Positions 8,738-15,670 of a DNA stretch of 20,952 bases are shown piece by piece (the stretch's first letter is position 1; each line of letters opens with the position of its first letter). Below the pieces are notes generated by a model. The model made no database searches. It worked only from the letters and a program-made list of their open reading frames with translations, and had not been told where the DNA came from. The position numbers and the translations under genes are program-made. This stretch comes from Bacteroidia bacterium. GTDB taxonomy: Bacteria > Bacteroidota > Bacteroidia > Bacteroidales > Azobacteroidaceae. The stretch lies in contig BNXY01000047.1 of assembly GCA_025999935.1 (NCBI GenBank), positions 1 through 20,952 of the forward strand. Direction: 5' to 3'.

Positions 8738-9291
8738 CAGTTATAACCCTTAATCCAAGAGATTATTGCTTCCGAAACGGGAGATTCTTTGGGTTCGATT
8801 GATTTTACCCAATGACCTTCTTCGTCAATCAGAAATTTTTGGAAGTTCCAGGTCACTTCGGCGTCGCCCACGCCATTTCCGGCTTTCGTGGTAAGCCATT
8901 TGTAAAGCGGTGCAATGTCGTCGCCTTTGACGGAAATTTTTTCCATCATCGGAAAAGTAACGCTGTATTTGGAGGTGCAAAATTCTTTGATTTCCACATT
9001 GGTTCCCGGTTCCTGTTGGCCGAAATTATTGGCAGGGAAACCGATAATTACAAAATTTTTGTCTTTGTACTGGTCATAAAGTTGTTGCAAAAATTCATAT
9101 TGCGGTGTCAGTCCGCATTTGGACGCCACATTGACAATCAACACTTTCTTCCCTTTTAGAGAAGCTAAAGAGAAATTTTCTCCATCAATGGTTTTTACTG
9201 TAAAATCATAAATGGTTTGTTTTTTAGCAGTCTGGGCATTAGCAAGACCAAAGCAGAGCAAGAGGGATAAGCAAAAAATAATTCGTTTCAT
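8737..9291 (-). CDS. Secreted glutathione-peroxidase-family protein
   Basis: 184 residues with a signal peptide (MKRIIFCLSLLLCFGLANAQ), so it acts outside the cytoplasm. The thioredoxin-like fold carries the family signature: peroxidatic Cys59 (ASKCGLTP; Cys in place of Sec), Gln93 (NNFGQQEPG), and Trp148-Asn149 (TWNFQKFLID). A second Cys at 105 (EFCTSK) could be the resolving Cys, as in thioredoxin-dependent members of the family. The role is reduction of peroxides, probably using a thioredoxin-like donor because Bacteroidales generally lack glutathione. It is the first gene of the operon with the response regulator and kinase; its stop overlaps the regulator start by one base. A well-placed promoter lies at 9322-9351. 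Confidence 0.93.
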   Translation of the reverse strand: MKRIIFCLSLLLCFGLANAQTAKKQTIYDFTVKTIDGENFSLASLKGKKVLIVNVASKCGLTPQYEFLQQLYDQYKDKNFVIIGFPANNFGQQEPGTNVEIKEFCTSKYSVTFPMMEKISVKGDDIAPLYKWLTTKAGNGVGDAEVTWNFQKFLIDEEGHWVKSIEPKESPVSEAIISWIKGYN

Positions 9292-9321
9292 AAGTTGGAA
9301 AAATTAAAATTAATAATTCTA

Positions 9322-9351
9322 CAAAAGTAATGAAAATTTTGATAATTGCAA
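9322..9351 (-). promoter_or_regulatory. Promoter of the peroxidase/two-component operon
   Basis: On the minus strand a TTG -33 element (9349-9351) lies 19 bases from an exact -7 element TACTTTTG (9322-9329). Transcription would start near 9315, giving a leader of roughly 20-25 bases. This matches the major Bacteroidetes sigma-ABfr promoter, so the operon does not appear to need sigma-54 itself. Confidence 0.55.
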
Positions 9352-9369
9352 TAAATAATAATTTGAGCA

Positions 9370-9394
9370 AAAGAAATCCCGTCAGGATTTCTTT
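9370..9394 (-). terminator. Hairpin terminator overlapping the end of the AraC-type regulator gene
   Basis: AAAGAAATCC and GGATTTCTTT form a perfect 10-bp stem around the 5-base loop CGTCA. The regulator's stop codon (TGA complement at 9382-9384) lies in the loop. On the minus strand the right arm ends in TTTCTTTT. It separates the regulator from the peroxidase operon downstream. Confidence 0.6.
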
Positions 9395-10365
9395 CGCCCT
9401 CTTTCTTTTTTACTTTTCGATTTAAGCAACGAAATATATTCCGAGGGCGTCATGCCTTCAAACTGTTTGAAAACTTTATTGAAAGTGCTTTGATATCTAA
9501 AACCTGCCATTTGGTACAGGTAGCCGATCGTGTATTTGTTATGCTCCTCTTGGGCTATCGCCTTTTTAATTGCAGAGATTCGGTACTGATTCACAAAATT
9601 ATTAAAGTTGGCGTCCTGTCTGTGATACTTCAAAGCGCGTTGGATGTAAGTAACATTGGTATTCAGGTGTTCGGCAACTTCGGATAAGGTCAGTTCGGGG
9701 TTTTCATACAATTTTTTCTCCTCAAAACAAGCAATAATTTGATTATAAATTTTTTGATACTTTTCAAACTCCTTTATTTTTGTCTCTATTTTTATATTAC
9801 TCTTTCCTAAAATCTCCTTTATCATATTCATCCTCCATGCACTGTAAAACGAATAAACACACGCTACAATGACAGTCAGAATAGTCAAAAAATTAACGAT
9901 ATATATTTGCTTACCGCTAATGGGAATATATACACTCGCCTCAAAAATGCGCCACAAAAGCATTATTATTAATTGCGAAAGAGCCGACACGATTGAAATA
10001 TAAAAAGCCATTTTATAGTTGGTAAACGCCATGGTAGCAATTGGTAATACAAATAGCCACAAACTCGAAAATTGAGATTCGTGTTGTCCCATGATCACGG
10101 CGTTGAGTATAATAAAAAATATTGAAAATACGATGTAAACCAAATACAGTCCCATAAATAGCGAATATTTGTATATTTTTTTTACAATCAGGACAAAATA
10201 GAGTGCATTGATCATTACCAGAAAAAAATGAACCAAAGCCAATAGAATAATATTCTGTATCAAATAGTATGCACCAAAAATACTAAAACTGACGACCAGA
10301 ATGACAAACAACCAGGTTGTAAGTTGTCTTCTCAATACATTCAAGCTATTTTCCTCAATATTCAT
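9382..10365 (-). CDS. Membrane-anchored AraC-family transcriptional regulator
   Basis: 327 residues. The first 180 contain five or six hydrophobic segments (about 17-37, 39-60, 70-92, 103-138 in one or two passes, 154-176) with no known sensor domain. A charged linker with coiled-coil character (about 185-215) leads to a C-terminal AraC-type DNA-binding domain. Its two helix-turn-helix units are at about 225-245 (LTLSEVAEHLNTNVTYIQRAL) and 278-300 (YTIGYLYQMAGFRYQSTFNKVFKQ), followed by the family's closing motif GMTPSEYI. The tail is very basic (KSKSKKERGRKKS). Membrane-bound AraC regulators of this layout are common in Bacteroidetes. The signal and targets are unknown; the divergent secreted-protein gene at 10734 is the natural candidate target. 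Confidence 0.9.
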   Translation of the reverse strand: MNIEENSLNVLRRQLTTWLFVILVVSFSIFGAYYLIQNIILLALVHFFLVMINALYFVLIVKKIYKYSLFMGLYLVYIVFSIFFIILNAVIMGQHESQFSSLWLFVLPIATMAFTNYKMAFYISIVSALSQLIIMLLWRIFEASVYIPISGKQIYIVNFLTILTVIVACVYSFYSAWRMNMIKEILGKSNIKIETKIKEFEKYQKIYNQIIACFEEKKLYENPELTLSEVAEHLNTNVTYIQRALKYHRQDANFNNFVNQYRISAIKKAIAQEEHNKYTIGYLYQMAGFRYQSTFNKVFKQFEGMTPSEYISLLKSKSKKERGRKKS

Positions 10366-10431
10366 GCTTGTTTATTGTTTATTTATGTCGTATTTTAAAT
10401 GTTAACAAAATCATTTTTCTAAAAAACATTA

Positions 10432-10463
10432 CAAAAATACATTTTTATTGCAAAAGAAAACAA
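10432..10463 (-). promoter_or_regulatory. Candidate promoter of the AraC-type regulator
   Basis: Minus-strand TTG (10461-10463), then 21 bases, then the exact -7 element TATTTTTG (10432-10439). The leader would be about 60 bases. In sequence this AT-rich, chance matches are likelier than elsewhere. Confidence 0.4.
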
Positions 10464-10555
10464 TTTATTAATATATTTTATAAGTTATAAAGCATATTTT
10501 AATAATTTTATTTTGCATATAAAATAGAGAATTTCAATATATCTATATATATAAA

Positions 10556-10633
10556 AATACCGATATTCACTTAATTTAATTACTGATTATAAGAATTTTA
10601 TGATAATTATAAAAATTGATGAATATCAGTATT
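10556..10633. repeat. Gapped inverted repeat, possible operator
   Basis: AATACCGATATTCA (10556-10569) pairs with TGAATATCAGTATT (10620-10633) at 13 of 14 positions, with 50 bases between. Both arms lie upstream of the secreted-protein promoter and within the regulator's divergent region, so they could be a pair of binding half-sites. AT-rich composition lowers the weight of the match. Confidence 0.4.
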
Positions 10634-10678
10634 AACTTATTAGTTTAATATTTATTTTTAAATCTATAAATGTAAGAC

Positions 10679-10686
10679 TAAATTTG
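10679..10686 (+). promoter_or_regulatory. Candidate -7 element of the secreted-protein gene
   Basis: Exact TAAATTTG, 47 bases before the start codon at 10734. No clear -33 TTTG is found at 19-21 bases upstream, which would fit a promoter that needs an activator. Confidence 0.4.
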
Positions 10687-10733
10687 TTGCAATTTTTATA
10701 ACTATTACTAACATATTAAATGCAAAATTAAAA

Positions 10734-11894
10734 ATGAAAAAAGTAGTTTTTTTAATAGCAATCATAATTGCTATCGTAAATGGCGCTGCATTGAAAGCGC
10801 AAGTAACCATTGGTTCTAACGTTCCACCAAATCCCGGATCACTGCTTGATTTGAAAACCAATAACAACGGTGGAGCTAGTGCAAACGCGGCGGGAGGTAT
10901 CATCTTTCCGCGAGTAAGCATCACAAACATAAATCCGACGACACCCGAGGAATTAGCGGCTTCCATCGGGGGAACGGGTAGTTGGGACCTTCAAACGCAT
11001 ATAGGCCTTGTGGTTTATAATGTCAATCTGGGAGCTCCCGGATTGCATATATGGGACGGCAATGAATGGATAAAGTTCGCCGCTAGTACAGCCCTCCCAC
11101 TCGTTGAAGCCGGCAACGGATTGAGTAAGAACGCCTCCACGGCGGCCATTGAGTTGGGTGGAAACCTTTCCAAAAACACAGAAATAAATATGAGTGGCAA
11201 CACCTTTGGTATTACTACCGGGACTAACAAACTGGATATCAGCGGCGCTTTAGAAACCGATGATTTATATTTAACTGAAGTACAATCAACAAAGGGAAGT
11301 TCAACAACATTGGTATGGAATGAAGAGACTAAAAAGGTAGAAAAATCTATTGTAGAAACAGCTATGTTGTTATTTTTCCAGTCGCAAACAGAAACAACCT
11401 TTATGTCAGGCACTGTTGGTGAAAATATTTATATTGTCCCTTGGATTGATGCGCCTATCGCTTCAGGAGGCGATAGAGAGACTAACAACATAATGGATTT
11501 TATTTCTTCGGAAAATTCGTTTGAACTTCGAGATGATGCTAATGTTGAGGTTAGCGGATATGCGGGCTATGCGGGAACAAGTAGCGGAAGCGATGGTGCG
11601 AGTGCTGGTGCTGGTTATTCAATCATCGTAAACCTTTCTATAGAAGTGAAAAGGAAGGGTGCAGGTGATTGGGAAATGTTCTCATCTGTACGTGGCGTAT
11701 ATTACGAAAGTATGGCCGCCTATCGCAATACTTTAAGCATTCCTCCTGCCATGTTGATGGGGAACAAAGGTGACAGAATCCGTATGAAGCTGCATATAAA
11801 GCCTTCCGGTCTTGGAGTTAACCACTCTCATCCAAGAATTGTAATTCCTTTTGGAACGAAATTCTCCAAATCGATAAAGATTATAGCGCAGTAA
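10734..11894 (+). CDS. Secreted/surface protein of unknown function with an N-terminal VTIG motif
   Basis: 386 residues with a signal peptide probably cut after Ala22 (ALKA|QVTIG). The opening of the mature chain (QVTIGSNVPPNPGSLLDLK) is a motif I recall at the start of many Bacteroidetes secreted proteins. The middle (about 120-205) has the pattern GNGLSKNASTAAIELGGNLSKNTEINMSGNTFGI, resembling low-complexity beta-rich stalks of phage-tail-like or adhesin-like proteins. The C-terminal part (about 225-386) looks like a compact beta domain with no Cys residues; I do not recognise it. Gly/Ser/Ala-rich stretches (GYAGYAGTSSGSDGASAGAG) lie within it. No lipobox and no type IX sorting domain are visible. 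It stands alone, with its own promoter candidate and a terminator at 12049-12078, and may be controlled by the divergent AraC-type regulator. Function is not assigned. Confidence 0.8.
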   Translation: MKKVVFLIAIIIAIVNGAALKAQVTIGSNVPPNPGSLLDLKTNNNGGASANAAGGIIFPRVSITNINPTTPEELAASIGGTGSWDLQTHIGLVVYNVNLGAPGLHIWDGNEWIKFAASTALPLVEAGNGLSKNASTAAIELGGNLSKNTEINMSGNTFGITTGTNKLDISGALETDDLYLTEVQSTKGSSTTLVWNEETKKVEKSIVETAMLLFFQSQTETTFMSGTVGENIYIVPWIDAPIASGGDRETNNIMDFISSENSFELRDDANVEVSGYAGYAGTSSGSDGASAGAGYSIIVNLSIEVKRKGAGDWEMFSSVRGVYYESMAAYRNTLSIPPAMLMGNKGDRIRMKLHIKPSGLGVNHSHPRIVIPFGTKFSKSIKIIAQ

Positions 11895-12048
11895 ACGGTT
11901 GGTAGCCGGATAACATTCAATTATAATTAAAAAAATATTGCCAAGTGTATTAATGCTAAGAAAAGCTCAGTAACAACTAAATCTTAACTTTTTCACTTTT
12001 TCACTGTTAGAATTATACCCTGTTGCGATAACATGGATAATTTTTAAA

Positions 12049-12078
12049 GGGGCAGGTAGTTTTTACTTGCCCTTTTTT
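12049..12078 (+). terminator. Rho-independent terminator after the secreted-protein gene
   Basis: GGGCAGGTA (12050-12058) pairs with TACTTGCCC (12064-12072, one G-T pair), closed by a short T-rich loop and followed by six T. It lies about 155 bases after the stop at 11894. The stretch between holds no gene. On the other strand only a short T run follows the stem, so any effect on the convergent gene at 12127 would be weaker. Confidence 0.8.
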
Positions 12079-12126
12079 CTATATGGGGCATACGTCATCA
12101 AATGATATTTAGCGGCAAATTATTAT

Positions 12127-12891
12127 TCAGGATTGTTTCTCTGTCAAATATTTCCAAAACCGCACCGGCAAATGTTGCTTTTGCAGTTTCAAATTGCGGC
12201 GTTGATGGATGGTGACGGCTTTCAGGTAATCCTTCCACATATTTTGAAAAGCGAGTTCGTATTCGTCTAATTTTTCAGGACTTAATTTTCCGGTTTCCGG
12301 AGAAATATCCAAGCGCTCAAAATGAACCGTTTCGACTGTGTTCAGATCGTAAAACAAACCGTATTTTCTTCTTATATCGTAAATAATCCATTGCTGGTCG
12401 GCGTAGCGGGTTTTGAAGAACTTCGCCGTCAGGGGCAGGACATTGTGAACCGGTTCCATCACAGCGAAAAACATACCGTCGGCGGTTTTCTGGAAGCGGA
12501 CAAACTGGCGGATATTTTCTTCTTCACGGGTAACTTTCTTGTAAACCTTTGATAATTCGAGTACATCTGCATCGGCAAAATTCATTTCAATACACGTTTC
12601 CGAAGTGAGCGCTTTTTGAATGTAACGGAAAAGGACGATTTCAATACCTTCCAATTCGGAGAGATAAGTGACGAAAAGCATCTGCAAAGCCGATTTGGAA
12701 ATCTTTTTCCGAAGCGCATTCAACACCCGTTCCGATTTCGTGTCGTCGGTAATGACCCGAAACGATTCGGAAAACAAAGGCAATTGAACGTTTTCTCCAA
12801 CAATTCTTTGCGGAAATTCTTTGCGGAAAAAGGCGTCAAACACACAAGTCAGAAGGCCTTCGAAAGTTTTGTCGTAAATAAAATAAAGCAC
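12127..12891 (-). CDS. TIGR03915-family putative DNA repair/metabolism protein (DUF4130)
   Basis: 254 residues. The opening MLYFIYDKTFEGLLTCVFDAF is the family hallmark, followed by a helical domain and a conserved centre (REEENIRQFVRFQKTADGMFFAVMEP, and a segment with FFKTRYADQQWIIYDIRRKYGLFYDL). The end (about 205-254) is basic (HQRRNLKLQKQHLPVRFWKYLTEKQ). The family is known from its constant pairing with a radical-SAM protein, and in many species with a uracil-DNA-glycosylase-like domain fused or adjacent; here the protein ends without that domain. It lies 127 bases downstream of the radical-SAM gene on the same strand and has a good promoter of its own. Its biochemical role is unknown; DNA repair is inferred from the family association. 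Confidence 0.87.
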   Translation of the reverse strand: MLYFIYDKTFEGLLTCVFDAFFRKEFPQRIVGENVQLPLFSESFRVITDDTKSERVLNALRKKISKSALQMLFVTYLSELEGIEIVLFRYIQKALTSETCIEMNFADADVLELSKVYKKVTREEENIRQFVRFQKTADGMFFAVMEPVHNVLPLTAKFFKTRYADQQWIIYDIRRKYGLFYDLNTVETVHFERLDISPETGKLSPEKLDEYELAFQNMWKDYLKAVTIHQRRNLKLQKQHLPVRFWKYLTEKQS

Positions 12892-12980
12892 TTGAAGAAT
12901 TAATTAATAACCTTTGTAGAATAATTTGGAAATTTCATCTTATATAAAGAGCATTACTATCAATTTTTTATAATCAACAG

Positions 12981-13012
12981 CAAATGTACAAATAATTTTC
13001 AAATATGGCAAA
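12981..13012 (-). promoter_or_regulatory. Promoter of the TIGR03915-family gene
   Basis: Minus strand TTTG (13009-13012), 20 bases, then TACATTTG (12981-12988): both elements and the spacing match the Bacteroidetes consensus. It starts 7 bases after the radical-SAM stop at 13019. The leader would be about 80 bases. Confidence 0.6.
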
Positions 13013-13018
13013 TTTTTT

Positions 13019-14278
13019 CTATTCATTAAAATCAATCACCAACTGCCGGTCGTCTGTTTTTTTCTTTTTCGGCGCAGTCAATGCTTTGCGGATATATTCC
13101 GGGCCGGTTTCCTGCACGGTCAATCCGGGCAATTCGTTGCAAGTGATGAAAAACTTGGCGCGCTTTATCACTACGCCTATTTTTTTTAGATTTTCGGAAG
13201 TCAGTCGTCCGTAGCGGCGCGACGAAACAATCAGTTGCGCCGATTTCACTCCGATACCCGGCACGCGCAATATCATCTCGTAGTCGGCGGTGTTGATGTT
13301 GACGGGAAACGCTTCCGGATGCCGCAACGCCCATGCCAATTTCGGATCAATCTCCAAGTCGAGATTGGGGTAGGCGGTATCTACGATTTCATCTACCTTG
13401 AACTGGTAAAAGCGCATCAGCCAATCGGCCTGATAGAGCCGGTTTTCGCGCACCATCGGCGGCGCGGTCAAAGCCGGCAGGCGCGTATCGTAAGTGTTGA
13501 TGGGAATGTATCCCGAATAATAAACCCGTTTCATGGCCGGCCGCTGGTAGAGCGAGTCGGCCAAAGTCAGGATTTTCCGGTCGTCGTCGGGTGTCGCCCC
13601 GATAATCATTTGGGTGCTTTGTCCGGCGGGAGCGAAACGGGGCGCGTGACGGTATTTCTTCTTCTCTTCCGCTCCCTGCAAAAATCCCTGTTGGATATAG
13701 TGCATGGGGCGGTAGATGCTTTGGAAGTTTTTGTCGGGTGCAATCAGTTTGAGGCTTTCTTCCGAAGGCATTTCGATGTTGCAACTCAAGCGGTCGGCAT
13801 ACAAACCGGCTTCGGTAATCAGTTCGCGACTGGCTCCGGGAATGCTTTTCAAGTGGATATAGCCATTGTAGCGCTGAACCAAACGCAAATCTTTGGCCAC
13901 CCTGACCATCCGCTCCATGGTGTAATCGGCGTTGCGAACGATTCCCGAACTCAGGAACAGGCCTTCGATATAGTTTCTCCGATAAAATTCGATGGTCAGT
14001 TCAACCAATTCCGATACGGAAAACGTACTTCGCGGAATATCGTTGCTCCGGCGATTCGCGCAATAGGCGCAGTCGTAGATGCAATGATTGGTCAGCATGA
14101 TTTTCAGGAGCGACACGCAACGCCCATCTTCCGTGAAACTGTGGCAAATGCCCCAGCCGGAAGTTGACCCAAGCCCTTTCCCCAGATTTTCGCGCGTAGT
14201 GCCGCTTGATGCACAGGATACATCGAATTTAGCCGCTTCGGCGAGCGTTTTCAGTTTGTCGAAAATCCGGGGATTCAC
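13019..14278 (-). CDS. Putative DNA modification/repair radical SAM protein (TIGR03916 type)
   Basis: 419 residues from a GTG start at 14278. That start lies 4 bases after the DUF1080 stop and gives the family's usual N-terminus (short helix, then KLKTLAEAAKFDVSCASSG) and length. The frame extends upstream to an ATG at 14443, but that part overlaps the DUF1080 gene and looks like antisense. The radical-SAM cluster motif is Cys66-x3-Cys70-x2-Cys73 (NHCIYDCAYCANRR). Near the C-terminus (about 330-375) a helix-hairpin-helix (LRVPGIGVKSAQLIVSSRRYG) suggests DNA binding, and the tail is basic. The family co-occurs with TIGR03915 proteins, as here, and is thought to act in DNA repair or modification; the reaction is not known. 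The tight link to DUF1080 suggests co-transcription but probably not a shared function. Confidence 0.9.
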   Translation of the reverse strand: MNPRIFDKLKTLAEAAKFDVSCASSGTTRENLGKGLGSTSGWGICHSFTEDGRCVSLLKIMLTNHCIYDCAYCANRRSNDIPRSTFSVSELVELTIEFYRRNYIEGLFLSSGIVRNADYTMERMVRVAKDLRLVQRYNGYIHLKSIPGASRELITEAGLYADRLSCNIEMPSEESLKLIAPDKNFQSIYRPMHYIQQGFLQGAEEKKKYRHAPRFAPAGQSTQMIIGATPDDDRKILTLADSLYQRPAMKRVYYSGYIPINTYDTRLPALTAPPMVRENRLYQADWLMRFYQFKVDEIVDTAYPNLDLEIDPKLAWALRHPEAFPVNINTADYEMILRVPGIGVKSAQLIVSSRRYGRLTSENLKKIGVVIKRAKFFITCNELPGLTVQETGPEYIRKALTAPKKKKTDDRQLVIDFNE

Positions 14279-14282
14279 TTTT

Positions 14283-15086
14283 TTACAATTCCCGAATCCA
14301 AATATTCCGGAAACTAATCGGGGGACTGGCATCGCCATGCGATTGCAGCAAAATAGGGCCTTTATCGCGGTTGGGAATCGCCGGGAATCCGATGTATTCG
14401 GTGGTTCCTTTGATAATGGTATGGTTCTGAACCAAAACGCCATTAAACAAAACGGTTACGGTAGGCGGCGTGCGATATTGTCCGTCTTTGGTAAAAGTCG
14501 GCGCTGTAAAAATAATATCGTAGGAATTCCATTCGCCCGGTTTGCGGATGGGATTTACCAAAGGCGGTGTCTGTTTGTAAAGACTGCCGGCCGCTCCGTT
14601 GACGTAAGTTTCGTTGTTATACGTATCCAAAATCTGAACTTCATACAAATTTTGGAGATAAACACCGCTATTTCCTCTTGCCTGACTTGTTCCGGTAATA
14701 TTTACCGGTATAGACCATTCGATATGCAGTTGAAAATCCTTGTATTCATCTTTGGTTTGAATATCTCCCTTGGATTTGTCGATGGTAACAATACCGTCGT
14801 GTACGTTCCATTCGGCCGGACTGCCATTGGGTTTTTTCCATTTGGAAAGGTCTTTTCCGTCGAATAGGACAATCGCATCGGAAGGCGCTGAATTGGCGGC
14901 ATTTCCGGCGGTAACGACAGCCGGTTGAGGTTCCCAGTATTCCGACATTTGCGGCTTCATCGGCATAGGTTGCGGATATTTTGAAACCGTATCGGCAACT
15001 TGTGTATCCACATTGCCGGATAGCGCGTTGAAACAAGTGCAGGAGAATAAAACAACTCCTAAAAGAAAATGATTAAGAAATTTCAT
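14283..15086 (-). CDS. Secreted DUF1080 (3-keto-disaccharide hydrolase-like) protein
   Basis: 267 residues with a signal peptide (MKFLNHFLLGVVLFSCTCFNALSG); a lipoprotein cleavage at Cys16 is possible but LFSC is a poor lipobox. One DUF1080 domain (Pfam 06439) runs from about 70 to 267: IVLFDGKDLSKWK, EWNVHDGIVTID, GNSGVYLQ, YEVQILDTY, and the ending LQSHGD...SPPISFRNIWIREL. The fold is a concanavalin-like beta-sandwich; some members hydrolyse 3-keto-glycosides, so a periplasmic sugar-related role is reasonable. A Pro-rich linker (about 38-60) follows the signal. It leads the radical-SAM gene by 4 bases. A -7 candidate is at 15122-15129. Confidence 0.9.
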   Translation of the reverse strand: MKFLNHFLLGVVLFSCTCFNALSGNVDTQVADTVSKYPQPMPMKPQMSEYWEPQPAVVTAGNAANSAPSDAIVLFDGKDLSKWKKPNGSPAEWNVHDGIVTIDKSKGDIQTKDEYKDFQLHIEWSIPVNITGTSQARGNSGVYLQNLYEVQILDTYNNETYVNGAAGSLYKQTPPLVNPIRKPGEWNSYDIIFTAPTFTKDGQYRTPPTVTVLFNGVLVQNHTIIKGTTEYIGFPAIPNRDKGPILLQSHGDASPPISFRNIWIREL

Positions 15087-15121
15087 ATTGTTTATTTATT
15101 AATGTGTTGAAAAATTTTCGT

Positions 15122-15129
15122 CAAATGTA
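15122..15129 (-). promoter_or_regulatory. Candidate -7 element of the DUF1080/radical-SAM operon
   Basis: Minus-strand TACATTTG, an exact match, 35 bases upstream of the start at 15086. No -33 element at normal spacing. It lies 23 bases from the oppositely oriented rlmH element. Confidence 0.4.
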
Positions 15130-15152
15130 GGAAATAATTGCGAAATATTACT

Positions 15153-15160
15153 TAATTTTG
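15153..15160 (+). promoter_or_regulatory. Candidate -7 element of rlmH
   Basis: TAATTTTG, an exact TAnnTTTG match, 33 bases before the GTG start at 15194. No convincing -33 element. The divergent DUF1080 promoter candidate is next to it. Confidence 0.4.
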
Positions 15161-15193
15161 GAGTGAATTTTAATTAAAATTACAAAAATAATC

Positions 15194-15667
15194 GTGAAAG
15201 TACAGTTGTTGCTGGTCGGGAAAACCACCCAGGATTTTGTGCAGAAAGGCGTAGCGGAATTTTGTAGTCGTTTGACGCATTATCTGCCTTTTGAGGTGGA
15301 AGTGATTCCGGATTTTAAGAATACGAAAAACCTTACATTCGACCGAATAAAAGAAAAAGAAGGGGAGATGATTCTGAAATTCATTCAGCCGGGCGATTTC
15401 GTAGTGTTATTGGATGAACACGGACAAGAATTTACTTCATTGAAATTTGCCGGATACATAGAAAAGAAAACCCATACGGTATCAAAGCGTTTGGTATTCG
15501 TTATCGGAGGCCCTTACGGTTTTTCAAACAAAGTTTATGAAGCCGCGCAGGAAAAAATCGCCTTGTCAAAAATGACATTCTCCCACCAATTGGTGCGGCT
15601 GATTTTTGTGGAGCAACTGTATCGCGCCATGACTATACTGGGCAATGAACCTTATCATCACGAATAA
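15194..15667 (+). CDS. rlmH: 23S rRNA (pseudouridine1915-N3)-methyltransferase
   Basis: 157 residues, the normal length for RlmH (YbeA), a small homodimeric SPOUT enzyme that methylates pseudouridine 1915 in helix 69 of 23S rRNA using S-adenosylmethionine. The GTG start is chosen because it yields the family's N-terminus (MKVQLLLVGKT) and no ATG is near. Family motifs are present: LLDEHGQEFTS, the SAM-binding knot loop FVIGGPYGFS, and the C-terminal SHQLVRLIFVEQLYRAMTILGNEPYHHE. It is a single gene on the plus strand, ending only 3 bases from the stop of the convergent S4-domain gene, so their transcripts probably overlap. Confidence 0.96.
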   Translation: MKVQLLLVGKTTQDFVQKGVAEFCSRLTHYLPFEVEVIPDFKNTKNLTFDRIKEKEGEMILKFIQPGDFVVLLDEHGQEFTSLKFAGYIEKKTHTVSKRLVFVIGGPYGFSNKVYEAAQEKIALSKMTFSHQLVRLIFVEQLYRAMTILGNEPYHHE

Positions 15668-15670
15668 TTT

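Larger units (their letters stand above)
10366..10733. other. AT-rich divergent intergenic region
   Basis: 368 bases, strongly AT-rich, between the AraC-type regulator and the secreted-protein gene, which point away from each other. It contains a candidate promoter for each gene (10432-10463 minus; 10679-10686 plus) and a gapped inverted repeat at 10556-10633. I see no coding frame or RNA gene in it. Confidence 0.7.

Noticed and set aside
10540..10555. ATATATAT run as a replication origin or hairpin
   Set aside because: Short AT-alternating tract in generally AT-rich intergenic DNA, without DnaA boxes or origin-associated genes.
13235..14167. 310-codon open frame on the plus strand, antisense to the radical-SAM gene
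   Set aside because: It mirrors a well-supported gene on the other strand and its product has no recognisable feature; a by-product of codon bias.
14279..14443. Longer radical-SAM protein starting at ATG 14443
   Set aside because: The extra 55 residues lie antisense-free but inside the DUF1080 coding sequence on the same strand in another frame and resemble no family N-terminus; the GTG at 14278 gives the expected start and length.
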